A stretch of 64,000 nucleotides of DNA, from assembly GCA_016792625.1 (NCBI GenBank), contig JAEUKK010000039.1, positions 1 to 64,000 of the forward strand, in the 5' to 3' direction. Of the stretch, positions 1-7,569 are shown one piece after another. How positions within the stretch are numbered: the first letter of the stretch is position 1; every line of letters begins with the position of its first letter. The translations under genes were made by a program, and so were the position numbers. The DNA comes from Deltaproteobacteria bacterium (GTDB lineage Bacteria > Myxococcota_A > UBA796 > UBA2385). The notes beneath the pieces were generated by a model. That model worked only from the letters and a program-made list of their open reading frames with translations. It had not been told where the DNA came from and made no database searches.

Positions 1-152
1 GCGCCCCCTCGCGCAGGGCCCCCAAGTCGCTCGGCGAGCGGCGGCGCCCCCTCGCGCAGGGCCCCCAAGTCGCTCGGCGAGCGGCGGCGCCCCCTCGCGC
101 AGGGCCCCCAGGTCGCTCGGCGAGCGGCGGCGCCCCCTCGCGCAGGGCCCCC
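1..152. repeat. 43-bp tandem repeat array, about 3.5 copies
   Basis: Three full 43-bp units begin at 1, 44 and 87, and a partial fourth runs from 130 to about 152 before the sequence diverges. Each unit starts GCGCCCCCTCGCGCAGGG and ends CGAGCGGCG. The copies are almost identical; unit 3 differs by one A-to-G change. The period is not a multiple of three, so this is not a coding repeat. The array reaches the left edge and may continue beyond it. It lies just downstream of the stop of the first minus-strand gene. Confidence 0.9.
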
Positions 153-194
153 GGTCCCTCGTCGACCGGAGAGCGACCCGCGCGCTGGCGGGGC

Positions 195-980
195 TCAGGG
201 GCTGGGCGCGTCACCGCTGGCCTCGGCCGGGGCGGTGGCCCGCCGGGGGCTGCGGCGGGTGGCCTCTTGTTCGTCGAGCACCGGCCGAAGCAGGCGGGCC
301 TCAAGCGCCGGATCACCCTCCGCTACTACGAGGATCGCCGCGACGAGGCGGCAGAGGCCCTCATGCGCCTCGGCGTCGGCCGCCCGTACCTCGTCCCAGC
401 GCACGCCGATCACCTCGCTGCGGCTCGCGGTGTAGCGGCGCTCAAAGCTGTCGATGGCCACGAGGACCGCGCGCACGATGGGCCCGAGGTGTGCGGCGGT
501 GAGGTCGGCGGCCCAGGCGTCGCTGCGCAGCAGGGCGGCGAGCGCCGCGTTGTGGCTGCGCTGCTCGGCGTAGGGGGCGTTGATGTGATCGGTGAGCGCC
601 ATGGGGAAGGCCGCCGACAGCAGGCGCACGGCGGCGGCGCCCTCGGGCTCGTCGGGGCCGTAGGCGGCCGCGTCTGCGACCAGCTTGCGGTGCAGGCGGA
701 CGATCGCCGCGTCGACCTCGCCATCGACGTCACGCAAGGCGTCCGCGTGGCCCTCAAGCGCAGCGGCCACGACCTTGCTGGTGGCGGCGCCCCGCTGGCG
801 CTCCCAAGTCAGCTGCAGCTCACGCGCGCGGGTCGCGGCGGTGCGCTGGCGGGCGATGGCCCCGCGCAGCGCCTCGAGGTGCAGGCCCTCGGCGGCGGCC
901 ACGCCGTCCATCAGGTCGAGCAAGGTGAGCTGCCGCTCGGGAGAGAGGCGGTGCAGGCGCAGCAGGGCGGTCGCGTTCAT
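195..980 (-). CDS. Hypothetical protein, 261 aa
   Basis: I do not recognise the family. The start is the ATG (MNATALLRLHRL) preceded by a good GGAGGA Shine-Dalgarno; longer in-frame extensions upstream run through GC-rich intergenic DNA and are rejected. The protein looks soluble and largely helical, with Ala/Leu/Arg/Glu-rich segments, no signal peptide and no membrane segment. The tail (about residues 235-261) is Pro/Ala/Arg-rich and probably disordered. The gene stands alone, with GC-rich repeat-like DNA upstream and the 43-bp array downstream. I am confident that it is a gene and have no view on its function. Confidence 0.7.
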   Translation of the reverse strand: MNATALLRLHRLSPERQLTLLDLMDGVAAAEGLHLEALRGAIARQRTAATRARELQLTWERQRGAATSKVVAAALEGHADALRDVDGEVDAAIVRLHRKLVADAAAYGPDEPEGAAAVRLLSAAFPMALTDHINAPYAEQRSHNAALAALLRSDAWAADLTAAHLGPIVRAVLVAIDSFERRYTASRSEVIGVRWDEVRAADAEAHEGLCRLVAAILVVAEGDPALEARLLRPVLDEQEATRRSPRRATAPAEASGDAPSP

Positions 981-1618
981 CGGGTCCTCCGGGGTCGAGG
1001 GCCGCGGGGCGCGGCCGGCTCCAGGCCAGCGTAGAGGAGGGGCCGCGGCGCCGTGGGGCGCGCGCCCGGCGCGGCGCCGCGGTCCGCTGCACCAGCAGCG
1101 CATGTTCGTCGTGCGGGGCCCGCCGCCCGCGCGGCGCGTGTGGGGCCGACGGGGTGGCGCGCGCCCCCGCGGCCGGCCGAGCACCCGACCGGAGAGGGCC
1201 CCGCTCCTGTCGCGATCACCGCGCGCCGCGCCCACCTCGTCGGGGGTCGGGCGGCCCCCGGCGCGCCGCGCCGGGGCCGGGTGCTGCGGGGCTCGCTGGC
1301 GCTCGGCCGGCGGGCGCCGGCCGCTGCGCGCCCCTCCGCCCCCTGCCGCGCGCGAGGCGAACCTGGACCGGATCGCTGAAGCCCCGCGCCGCGCGAGGGG
1401 GGGTGCCGTGGCTGAGGGACGCCGCGGGCGCCTCCGCACCGGCGGCGCGGGCATCTCGGTGGCGGGCGTGGTTCCTGGGCTGGCGCGCGGAGAATTCTCA
1501 GCTTGTGCTTGCGCAGCCGTGGCACCACCTGTAGGCTGGACCTGTGGGGTGAGGCGCGCTCCTCCTCCGGCGGCGCAGGGCCTCCGTGGTGACCATCTCC
1601 CTCGCAGCCTCGGGCGCC
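981..1618. other. GC-rich intergenic stretch with a diverged copy of the dispersed element
   Basis: No convincing gene was seen. The DNA is extremely GC-rich with many short inverted repeats. At 1347-1359 the 13-mer CGCGCGCGAGGCG occurs, the complement of the anchor found in the elements near 4.1, 9.1 and 18.5 kb. Its flank (CCCCCTGC just to the left) resembles element B, so this looks like a diverged family member in minus orientation. The many open frames here reflect lack of stop codons at this base composition. Confidence 0.5.
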
Positions 1619-1619
1619 C

Positions 1620-1970
1620 ATGTCTGTCCCCTTCGACATCGTCAAGGTCGAGCAGGCCAGCCGGCGGGCCGCATACCAGCCCGCCCGCCGGGGGCCAGAC
1701 CCGGCGCCCCGGGGCAGCCCCGCGCCCGTGACGACCCGCGGCGCGCTGCCCACCACACCCATGGCCGACCGCGGCGTCGACCTGGGGCGCGCCCCCGGCC
1801 AGCTGCAGCGCGGCCGCCTGCGCGGCGGCCGACGCCCGCCGTCGCGCGCCCGCGGCCGGGTCCGCACCCTGCTCTTGCCCAGGCTGAACGGCGGCGTCGA
1901 CATCGCGGGCGATGACCTCAGCACCGGCTCGCTGAGCCTGCGGCGGGTGTACCGTGCTCCGACGACGTGA
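1620..1970 (+). CDS. Possible small basic protein, 116 aa (uncertain)
   Basis: The frame opens with MSVPFDIVKVEQASRRAAYQ, which looks like a natural N-terminus, and third codon positions are over 90% G/C, as in real genes here. The middle is Arg/Pro/Gly-rich and resembles the low-information translations of intergenic DNA. The end (VRTLLLPRLNGGVDIAG) looks more protein-like. There is no clear ribosome binding site. It would overlap the start of the following lipoprotein gene by 17 bases. Either a small hypothetical gene or a chance open frame. Confidence 0.3.
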   Translation: MSVPFDIVKVEQASRRAAYQPARRGPDPAPRGSPAPVTTRGALPTTPMADRGVDLGRAPGQLQRGRLRGGRRPPSRARGRVRTLLLPRLNGGVDIAGDDLSTGSLSLRRVYRAPTT

Positions 1971-2583
1971 AGCCGCTCTCGGTGCCGTCACGGCATTCGC
2001 GGCCAGCCTCAGCGTCGGCTGTGGCGCCGACCGCGTGCCCAACCTCGACATCAACGGGATCTGGAGCATCAACTGGATGGCGACCCGCTATCCGGCGAGC
2101 AACATCGACGGATATCTCCCTGACCTACATGGCGACTATGACCTTGAATGGTATCCAGGTGTGGAATTTCACACCCTGTACTTCGAGATCGAAGGCCTGG
2201 AGACCTCACACGAGGGCGGCGGGTCTGACGCTGTGGATATTTGGTCCGTCTCTCACGGCTGCCCCCTTGGATGGTCTGCTGGGGCCACGTCGACAATCAC
2301 GTGGAGCTATCCCGGAGGGGGCTATGGTCGTTGGTTGCCCGACCACCCCAACACGCTGCTCCATGAAGTTGGATGGGAAGAGGAGGTAAGGCAGCGGCCC
2401 ATGCACTGCACCTTCCCCTCTGCCGACCGCATGCGCTGCATGTGGGGCATGCCTTTTGAGCCGGTGGTTCGCCCCGAAGAACGCGACGAGATCCTGGTCT
2501 TCGACCGCGGCGACACAGCGAGCGAGCCGGTGCCCTGTGAGCGCGTGGCCGAGCGCGCGCTGATCGGACCCCACCACGAATGA
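1954..2583 (+). CDS. Lipoprotein, copy 1 of a duplicated pair (209 aa)
   Basis: Predicted outer-membrane or periplasmic lipoprotein of unknown function. The GTG start gives a signal peptide with lipobox LSVGC and the lipidated Cys at residue 23. The paralogue about 1.1 kb downstream also places its lipobox Cys at residue 23, which supports both starts. The two share the opening block NLDINGIWSIN / DLDINGFWSLN and a C-terminal block with MRCMWG/MRCIWG and LVFDRGD, but are diverged in between. Base composition is less GC-rich than most neighbours, with more A/T-ending codons. It is followed after 20 bases by the small Cys-rich lipoprotein gene; together they form the duplicated unit. Confidence 0.8.
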   Translation: MLRRREAALGAVTAFAASLSVGCGADRVPNLDINGIWSINWMATRYPASNIDGYLPDLHGDYDLEWYPGVEFHTLYFEIEGLETSHEGGGSDAVDIWSVSHGCPLGWSAGATSTITWSYPGGGYGRWLPDHPNTLLHEVGWEEEVRQRPMHCTFPSADRMRCMWGMPFEPVVRPEERDEILVFDRGDTASEPVPCERVAERALIGPHHE

Positions 2584-2603
2584 CCCTGAACCCGAGGGCA
2601 CCC

Positions 2604-2963
2604 ATGACCACCACCCGCCCCCTGCCCTTCGCGCTGCTGCTGTTCGCCGCCTGCGCAGAAGACCCCTGCCCCCGCTACCGCCGAGAGCTCGGCCGCTGCG
2701 CCGTCGCCGCGGGCCTCGCGCCCGCCGGCGCCGACTGGTCCGACAACCTCTGCGACCGCGCGCCGCTCACCAGCCGCACCCGCCGCTACTTCTCCTGCGT
2801 CGCCGAGGTGCTCGCGCGCGAGCCTTGCGATGGTGTCATCGGCTACGAGCAGGCCGTGCAGGGGCTGGCAGCCTGCCCCCGCGACCTGCCCGCCGAGCTG
2901 CAGGGGGATGCCCGCCGGCCCCTCGACACCGGCCTGCGCTACGACACCGGATCTTGGCGCTGA
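2604..2963 (+). CDS. Small Cys-rich lipoprotein, copy 1 (119 aa)
   Basis: The signal peptide ends in the lipobox FAAC, so Cys17 should be lipidated. The mature part has further cysteines (for example PCPRYRRELGRC, NLCDRAP, FSCVAEV, EPCDG, AACPRDL) that could form disulfides in the periplasm. I chose the ATG giving MTTTRPLPFALLL because the second copy has exactly this start and length. It differs from copy 2 at only 8 of 119 residues. Function unknown; it is transcribed with the preceding lipoprotein. Confidence 0.8.
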   Translation: MTTTRPLPFALLLFAACAEDPCPRYRRELGRCAVAAGLAPAGADWSDNLCDRAPLTSRTRRYFSCVAEVLAREPCDGVIGYEQAVQGLAACPRDLPAELQGDARRPLDTGLRYDTGSWR

Positions 2964-3040
2964 GCCAAGGGCCCACCCTCACCGAGAGCACATGATGCGC
3001 ACCATGCATACCCGCTCGTTGAGCCCCCGCGGGGTGTTCA

Positions 3041-3667
3041 TTGTCCCAGAGACTTAAGACTTCTCAGACATCGCGCTCGGTTGCAGGTGCGATCATCCTC
3101 AGCGCTTGTGGTTCACCTGAAAAACCCGACCTCGACATCAACGGCTTTTGGAGCTTGAACCCCATCGAGAGTCGATACCTCGACCAACACCACTTCACCG
3201 CGTTCTACATCGACTTCGATGCATCCATCGCTGCTTCAACCTCTTTCATTGAAATAGAGGGGCTGCCTACCTCACGGCAGGGTGGCGAGGCTGCAAGTAG
3301 CTCATTCTTGCGGTCCTATGGCAGCGATTGCCCGGCTGACTGGCCTATCGGTGCAGAGTCGCGGGGCGAGGTCTACGGCACTGACCAACCCGGCGATAAC
3401 CTCCGCTGGGTCGACACGGAGTCCAACCTGCTCTACATGGAGGAGGGGCTCGGCAACTACGCACTCTACCCCATGACCTGCTCATTTCCTCACCCCGATC
3501 AGATGCGCTGCATTTGGGGTTGGCCAGGTGGCCCTGTGGGCGTGCCTGAGCTACGCGACACCGTGCTGGTCTTCGACCGCGGGGACTCGGCAGTGCGATC
3601 GGCCCCCTGCGAGACCCTCGTCGAAGCGGCCATGCATTTTCCCTACGATGTATGGATCGACCCATGA
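3041..3667 (+). CDS. Lipoprotein, copy 2 of a duplicated pair (208 aa)
   Basis: Paralogue of the lipoprotein encoded about 1.1 kb upstream, with the same order of conserved blocks: lipobox ILSAC (Cys23), DLDINGFWSLN, then MTCSFP, MRCIWG and LVFDRGDS near the end. The start is a TTG, chosen because it gives a proper signal peptide and matches the Cys23 spacing of copy 1. The pair is clearly homologous but strongly diverged, unlike the small genes that follow each copy. Codons are less GC-biased than the genome norm. Function unknown. Confidence 0.8.
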   Translation: MSQRLKTSQTSRSVAGAIILSACGSPEKPDLDINGFWSLNPIESRYLDQHHFTAFYIDFDASIAASTSFIEIEGLPTSRQGGEAASSSFLRSYGSDCPADWPIGAESRGEVYGTDQPGDNLRWVDTESNLLYMEEGLGNYALYPMTCSFPHPDQMRCIWGWPGGPVGVPELRDTVLVFDRGDSAVRSAPCETLVEAAMHFPYDVWIDP

Positions 3668-3695
3668 GCCAGCTCCACTGCATCGGTGTGCACCC

Positions 3696-4055
3696 ATGAC
3701 CACCACCCGCCCCCTGCCCTTCGCGCTGCTGCTGTTCGCCGCGTGCGCAGACGACCCCTGCCCCCGCTACCGCCGAGAGCTCGGCCGCTGCGCCGTCGCC
3801 GCGGGCCTCGCGCCCGCGGGCGCCGACTGGTCCGACAACCTCTGCGACCGCGCGCCGCTCACCGGCCGCACCCGCCGGTCCTTCTCCTGCGTCGCCGAGG
3901 TGCTCGAACGTGAGCCCTGCGAGGGCGTCGCCGGCTACGAGCAGGCCGTGCGGGCGCTGGCGGCCTGCCCCCGCGACCTGCCCGCCGAGCTGCAGGGCGA
4001 CGCGCGCCGGCCCCTCGACACCGGCCTGCGCTACGACACCGGATCTTGGCGCTGA
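3696..4055 (+). CDS. Small Cys-rich lipoprotein, copy 2 (119 aa)
   Basis: Near-identical copy of the 119-aa protein encoded at 2604-2963, with the same lipobox FAAC (Cys17), cysteine pattern and C-terminus LRYDTGSWR. Eight residues differ, mostly in the second half. The similarity in DNA extends a few bases past the stop (GAGCCAAGGGCC follows both). It lies 28 bases after the copy-2 lipoprotein gene, as in copy 1. Function unknown. Confidence 0.8.
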   Translation: MTTTRPLPFALLLFAACADDPCPRYRRELGRCAVAAGLAPAGADWSDNLCDRAPLTGRTRRSFSCVAEVLEREPCEGVAGYEQAVRALAACPRDLPAELQGDARRPLDTGLRYDTGSWR

Positions 4056-4065
4056 GCCAAGGGCC

Positions 4066-4235
4066 GACCCGCGCCGCGCTTTGGCGCCCGCCTCGCGCGC
4101 GCCAGGCCGGCCGGAGGGCGGCGCGCAGCGCCGGACGCGCCCCCGGGCGCGGCCGAGGGCGCAGCCCGAGCCCGCAGGAGGGCCGCCGACGGCCATCGGC
4201 CGGCGGGGCGCCCCCTCTGTCGACCTGCCCGTCGG
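4066..4235 (+). repeat. GC-rich intergenic element, diverged member of the A/B family
   Basis: It starts just after the stop of the 119-aa lipoprotein and carries the family anchor CGCCTCGCGCGCG at 4089-4101, followed by GCCAGGCCGGCCGGA, close to the start of element A. Later blocks (CCGAGCCCG, GGCGGGGCGCCC) also recall element A. It is full of short inverted repeats and could fold strongly. No coding potential was recognised. Confidence 0.55.
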
Positions 4236-4238
4236 GGC

Positions 4239-6119
4239 TTAGGGCGCGGCGGCCGGCGGGGTCAGGGGCCCGAGAAGGCCCGACTGGCTGGTGCCGTCGG
4301 CCTCGGTGTCGAACTGCACGCTCAGGCTCAGCCAGGTCTGCCCGAGGGGGTCGACGCTGAGCTGCAGGCCGGCGAGCTCACTTTTGGTCGGGGCCGTGGC
4401 GAGGCGGTGCAGGGCGCCGCTGCGCAGGTCATAGGCCCAGAGCGCGGCGTTGGGGTGCTCGCGGGTGTCCTCGGCGATAAAAAGCTGGTCGCCCTCGGGC
4501 CAGACGCTGATGTTGTCGGGCCCGGCGATGCCCTCGAGGTCGCAGCCGGTCTCGGCGGGCCGGCCCTGCAGCAGCCAGCCCACCGTCGCCGCCGCCCAGG
4601 GGCTGTCGATGGGCGCGCCCGCGGCGTCGACCTGGCCCGGCGCCGCGTCGAGGCTGAGCACGCCCCCGCAGCGGTTTGGGGCGAGGCGCACATGATCGGG
4701 CCCAGCTTTGTCCCAGGTGGGGTGGGCCGCCTCCATCCCCCCTTTGACCGCGGTGATGGCGAGCAATACCCGCTGACGGGTAACGTCGAGCGCGAGGCCC
4801 TCGGCTTTGGTCAGCTCGGTGGTCGCCCCGCGCAGCGCGGCGACGCGACGGGTCTCGAGGCGGCTGGCGAGCATCTCTTGGCCCGGCTGGACCATCAGGC
4901 ACTCCGCGCCCCAGGCGGTGTTGACCGGCCGCAGCCCCGAGGGGCACTGGCCCGCACCCCCCACCTCGGCCCGGCGCAGCAGGTCGGCGAAGGCGGGCGG
5001 GCGGGCCAGCGCGGCGTTGACCTCGGCCTCGGTCGCGTGGCCCAGGGGCACCCAGCTGACCCGCCCCGGGGGCTGGCCTGGGGCTTGGGGCAGGCCCTCG
5101 AGGCGCGCGGCGTAGAGGTGCCCGGCGCGCAGGTCGCCGGCCTTGTCGGCGACGAACATGGTGAGCACGCCGTTGTTCCCGTCGTCGCTCATATAAACGG
5201 TGCGGCCGTCGGGCATGAGCAGGGCCTGCTCGTGGCTCAGGCGACCCATCGCCGTGCGCTTGCCGCCGGGCACGGCCACCGGGCCGGCGCCCCCCGCAAG
5301 CGCCGGGAAGGGCCCCAGCTCGGGGATCCACCCATAGCGGTAGGTCTCGGGCTTGGACCCGTCGGCCCAGTAGCCCACCTGGCGGTTCCAGCCGGCGTGG
5401 TCGCCGGGGTCTCGGCCATCGGGCTGGGTTTTGGCGGCGTCGGTCTCGAACTCTTCGCTCGACAGCAGCGTGCCCCAGGGGGTCACCGAGCCCGCGCAGG
5501 GCAGGCCCAGCCCACCCGCGGCGGAGAGGTCGAGCGGCCGCGGGGGCGCGCTCGAGGTCACCGCGCCCACCCCAAAAGCCACCGGCTGCGCGTGAATGAC
5601 GCCGGGGTGGCACTCGAGGTGGCTGACGAAGACCGGGCCGCCCGCGCCGGGCAGCACCGCGGCGTAGTCGAGGCTCACGCAGCGGCTGAGGCCGGGCAGG
5701 ACCGCGCCGGCGCTGGTGATCGGCAGGCCGACCGCCCCGCTGTCCTTCCCCGCCGAGATGAGGGGGTGGAAGGCGACCGGCCAGCGACGGTCACCGAGGC
5801 GGCCGGCGGGGCTCACCCGCAGGCGGTCACCCTCACCGGCCGGGGGCAGCTCGATCGGGTCAAGAAGGGGCCGACCGACCGCCGGCGCGCCCACCAGCGG
5901 CGGGCCGCCCGCGCGCAGGCCCGGGCCCGCGGCCTGCCCCACAGCGCCCGGTTCGACCGGCGGGGCCTCGACCGGGGCGGTTTTGGCGCAGGCGCCCGCC
6001 AGGGCCAGCAGCGTGAGGGCGGCGAGGCGCGGGGCCCGGTCTGCGGGGCGGCCACGATGCGCGGCCCCCGGGTCAAAATGACGTGCTGCGGGGCGGTGCG
6101 GGGGCTTGGTGCGGGGCAT
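4239..6119 (-). CDS. PhoX-family (DUF839) phosphatase-like lipoprotein
   Basis: 626 aa. Matches the alkaline phosphatase PhoX/DUF839 family, which hydrolyses phosphomonoesters in the periplasm with a Ca/Fe cofactor. Recognisable segments are TPWGTLLSSEE (about residues 213-223), the GRLSHEQAL and GRTVYMSDDG region (about 291-313), and a late block GCDLEGIAGPDNI followed by LFIAEDTREHPN. The N-terminus has a basic stretch and a hydrophobic segment ending in LAGAC, so it is probably a lipoprotein. The start ATG follows a good GGAGG. It is monocistronic, with 119 bases to the TlpA-like gene. Whether all metal ligands are kept needs alignment; family assignment is fairly sure. Confidence 0.8.
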   Translation of the reverse strand: MPRTKPPHRPAARHFDPGAAHRGRPADRAPRLAALTLLALAGACAKTAPVEAPPVEPGAVGQAAGPGLRAGGPPLVGAPAVGRPLLDPIELPPAGEGDRLRVSPAGRLGDRRWPVAFHPLISAGKDSGAVGLPITSAGAVLPGLSRCVSLDYAAVLPGAGGPVFVSHLECHPGVIHAQPVAFGVGAVTSSAPPRPLDLSAAGGLGLPCAGSVTPWGTLLSSEEFETDAAKTQPDGRDPGDHAGWNRQVGYWADGSKPETYRYGWIPELGPFPALAGGAGPVAVPGGKRTAMGRLSHEQALLMPDGRTVYMSDDGNNGVLTMFVADKAGDLRAGHLYAARLEGLPQAPGQPPGRVSWVPLGHATEAEVNAALARPPAFADLLRRAEVGGAGQCPSGLRPVNTAWGAECLMVQPGQEMLASRLETRRVAALRGATTELTKAEGLALDVTRQRVLLAITAVKGGMEAAHPTWDKAGPDHVRLAPNRCGGVLSLDAAPGQVDAAGAPIDSPWAAATVGWLLQGRPAETGCDLEGIAGPDNISVWPEGDQLFIAEDTREHPNAALWAYDLRSGALHRLATAPTKSELAGLQLSVDPLGQTWLSLSVQFDTEADGTSQSGLLGPLTPPAAAP

Positions 6120-6238
6120 GGGACCTCCAAGGCGAGGCCGCCCCTATCCCCGCGACACGCCGCCGCCGACGGACCCCGGCGACGGCGCGGGGGCAGGCCG
6201 ACGGCGAGGCGGGGGCATCGCCGCGGCGGCCCGCGGGC

Positions 6239-6895
6239 TCAGCCGGCCTCACCCTTGAGCAGGGCCTTCACGGTGCCATAGGCGTCGCTCTGCACCGTGC
6301 CGGCCCGGGCGCAGACCACCTCGCCCTGCGGGTTCACGAAGAGGTGCAGGGGCAGGACCGGCGCGAGGCCGAGGTTCAGCGACTCGACCCAGGCCGGCGC
6401 CGCGCTGCCGTCGGCCATGCGCAGGGTGGGCGGCGCCCAGCTGTTGCGCTTGGCGAAGGCGGCGAGCTGGGCCGGCTCGAGGTCGGTCGACATGAACACG
6501 AGCTGCACGTCGACGCCGTCGTTCTTGAGCTTGTCGGGCCAGCCGATGAGCCGGGGCATCTCTTCGACGCAGGGGCCGCACCAGGTCGCCCAGACATTCA
6601 CCCAGGTCCACTTGCCGGTCAGCGGCGGCGCGGCGAGGCTGCCGTCGAGGGCGGGCAAGGCCAGGGTCGGGCGGGCGCCGGCCGCGGGGCGGGCCTCGCA
6701 GAAGCCGGCGATGTCGGCCTTGGCCTGCGGGGCTGCGGCGACCACGTCGACCCGGCTCGGCGGCGGGGGCGGCGGAGCGCTCCCCCCACCATCACAGGAG
6801 AGGAGCGTGAGCCCCAGCGCGCAGAGCGCAGGCGACACGCGCCCCGTGCGCGCGGCGGGGGCGACAGAGGGGCTCAAATGCGGCAGTCGATCCAT
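6239..6895 (-). CDS. TlpA-like thioredoxin-fold lipoprotein
   Basis: 218 aa. Signal peptide with lipobox LLSC, a short Gly/Pro-rich linker, then a thioredoxin fold with WATWCGPC (CxxC at about residues 106-109) and the later cis-Pro region (PVLPLHLFVNPQG). TlpA/ResA-type proteins reduce or shuffle disulfides on the outer face of the inner membrane. Its start overlaps the end of the OmpA-like gene by about 22 bases, which is itself coupled to the VKOR-DsbA gene, so the three probably form one redox operon. Membrane anchoring by lipid rather than by a transmembrane helix is the less common TlpA form. Confidence 0.88.
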   Translation of the reverse strand: MDRLPHLSPSVAPAARTGRVSPALCALGLTLLSCDGGGSAPPPPPPSRVDVVAAAPQAKADIAGFCEARPAAGARPTLALPALDGSLAAPPLTGKWTWVNVWATWCGPCVEEMPRLIGWPDKLKNDGVDVQLVFMSTDLEPAQLAAFAKRNSWAPPTLRMADGSAAPAWVESLNLGLAPVLPLHLFVNPQGEVVCARAGTVQSDAYGTVKALLKGEAG

Positions 6896-7569
6896 GCGAG
6901 GAAGGCGCTCCGGTTGATGGCCTTGGGGTCACAGTCCGCGCCGCCGCTTCGGCTCCAGGCGCAGAAGTCAGCGTCGAGCTGGGCATACTCTTCACCGAGC
7001 CAGAGCAGGCCGACCTCACGCTCGAGCTCGGGGTCTTGGAAGGTCTTGGCCAGGTGGTCCATCACTGCGCGGCCGCGCTGCTCGCTCAGCTCGCTGTTGT
7101 GCACCGCGCTGCCCTCGGGGCTCGCGCGGGCGACCACCAAGAAGTAGCTGGCGCCCCCGCGCTGGGCGAAGACCTTCTCGACCATCGCGGCGTCTTGGGG
7201 GTCGAGCGTGGCGTCGTTCTTGTCGAACTCGACGATGGCGGCGCGCTCGGCCAGGGGCAAGAAGAGGGCGTTGAAGTCCTCGCCCTCCATCGTGGCGACG
7301 CTCTTGGCGTTGGCCGGCTGGCAGCCGCGGCCGCCCGTGCCATCGGCGCCCACGAGGCCGCAGCTGGTCAAGACGCGCCGCAGCACGGCCTTGAGCGCGG
7401 GGGTGCAGTAGCCGCGCTCATCGGCCTGGGCGACGGCCACCGCGGGCTGGCTGCCGGGCGCGGCCTCGGCCTCGGCGAGCCGACCATTGGCCGCGAGGAT
7501 CCACGAGGCCGCTAAGCCCACCGGCACCAGACCGGTCAAGGCGCCGAGGGGGATCTCTAGGCGGGTCAT
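6874..7569 (-). CDS. Membrane-anchored protein with OmpA-like domain
   Basis: 231 aa. One N-terminal transmembrane helix (about residues 8-28), an Ala-rich linker, a Cys-containing segment (Cys55, Cys70, Cys83), then an OmpA-like stretch from about residue 110 (IVEFDKNDATLDPQD, later ELSEQRGRAVMDHLAK), resembling OmpA_C peptidoglycan-binding domains. The tail has three more cysteines. The gene overlaps the preceding VKOR-DsbA gene by four bases (ATGA), so translation is coupled. Its cysteines make it a plausible substrate or partner of the two flanking redox proteins (inference). The OmpA assignment is from pattern only. Confidence 0.7.
   Translation of the reverse strand: MTRLEIPLGALTGLVPVGLAASWILAANGRLAEAEAAPGSQPAVAVAQADERGYCTPALKAVLRRVLTSCGLVGADGTGGRGCQPANAKSVATMEGEDFNALFLPLAERAAIVEFDKNDATLDPQDAAMVEKVFAQRGGASYFLVVARASPEGSAVHNSELSEQRGRAVMDHLAKTFQDPELEREVGLLWLGEEYAQLDADFCAWSRSGGADCDPKAINRSAFLAWIDCRI

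Larger units (their letters stand above)
1954..4055 (+). repeat. Tandem duplication of a two-gene lipoprotein cassette
   Basis: Copy 1 is 1954-2963 and copy 2 is 3041-4055. Each holds a lipoprotein of about 209 aa followed by a 119-aa Cys-rich lipoprotein in the same orientation and at similar spacing. The second genes are about 93% identical in protein; the first genes keep only conserved blocks at both ends. That contrast suggests gene conversion acting on the small gene, or strong diversification of the large one. Confidence 0.8.

Noticed and set aside
1..152. 43-bp array as a CRISPR array
   Set aside because: Units are directly adjacent with no unique spacers.
4407..6281. Long plus-strand open frame of 624 codons opposite the PhoX-like gene
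   Set aside because: Its translation has no recognisable motifs and is the antisense shadow of a gene with clear family motifs, signal peptide and ribosome binding site.
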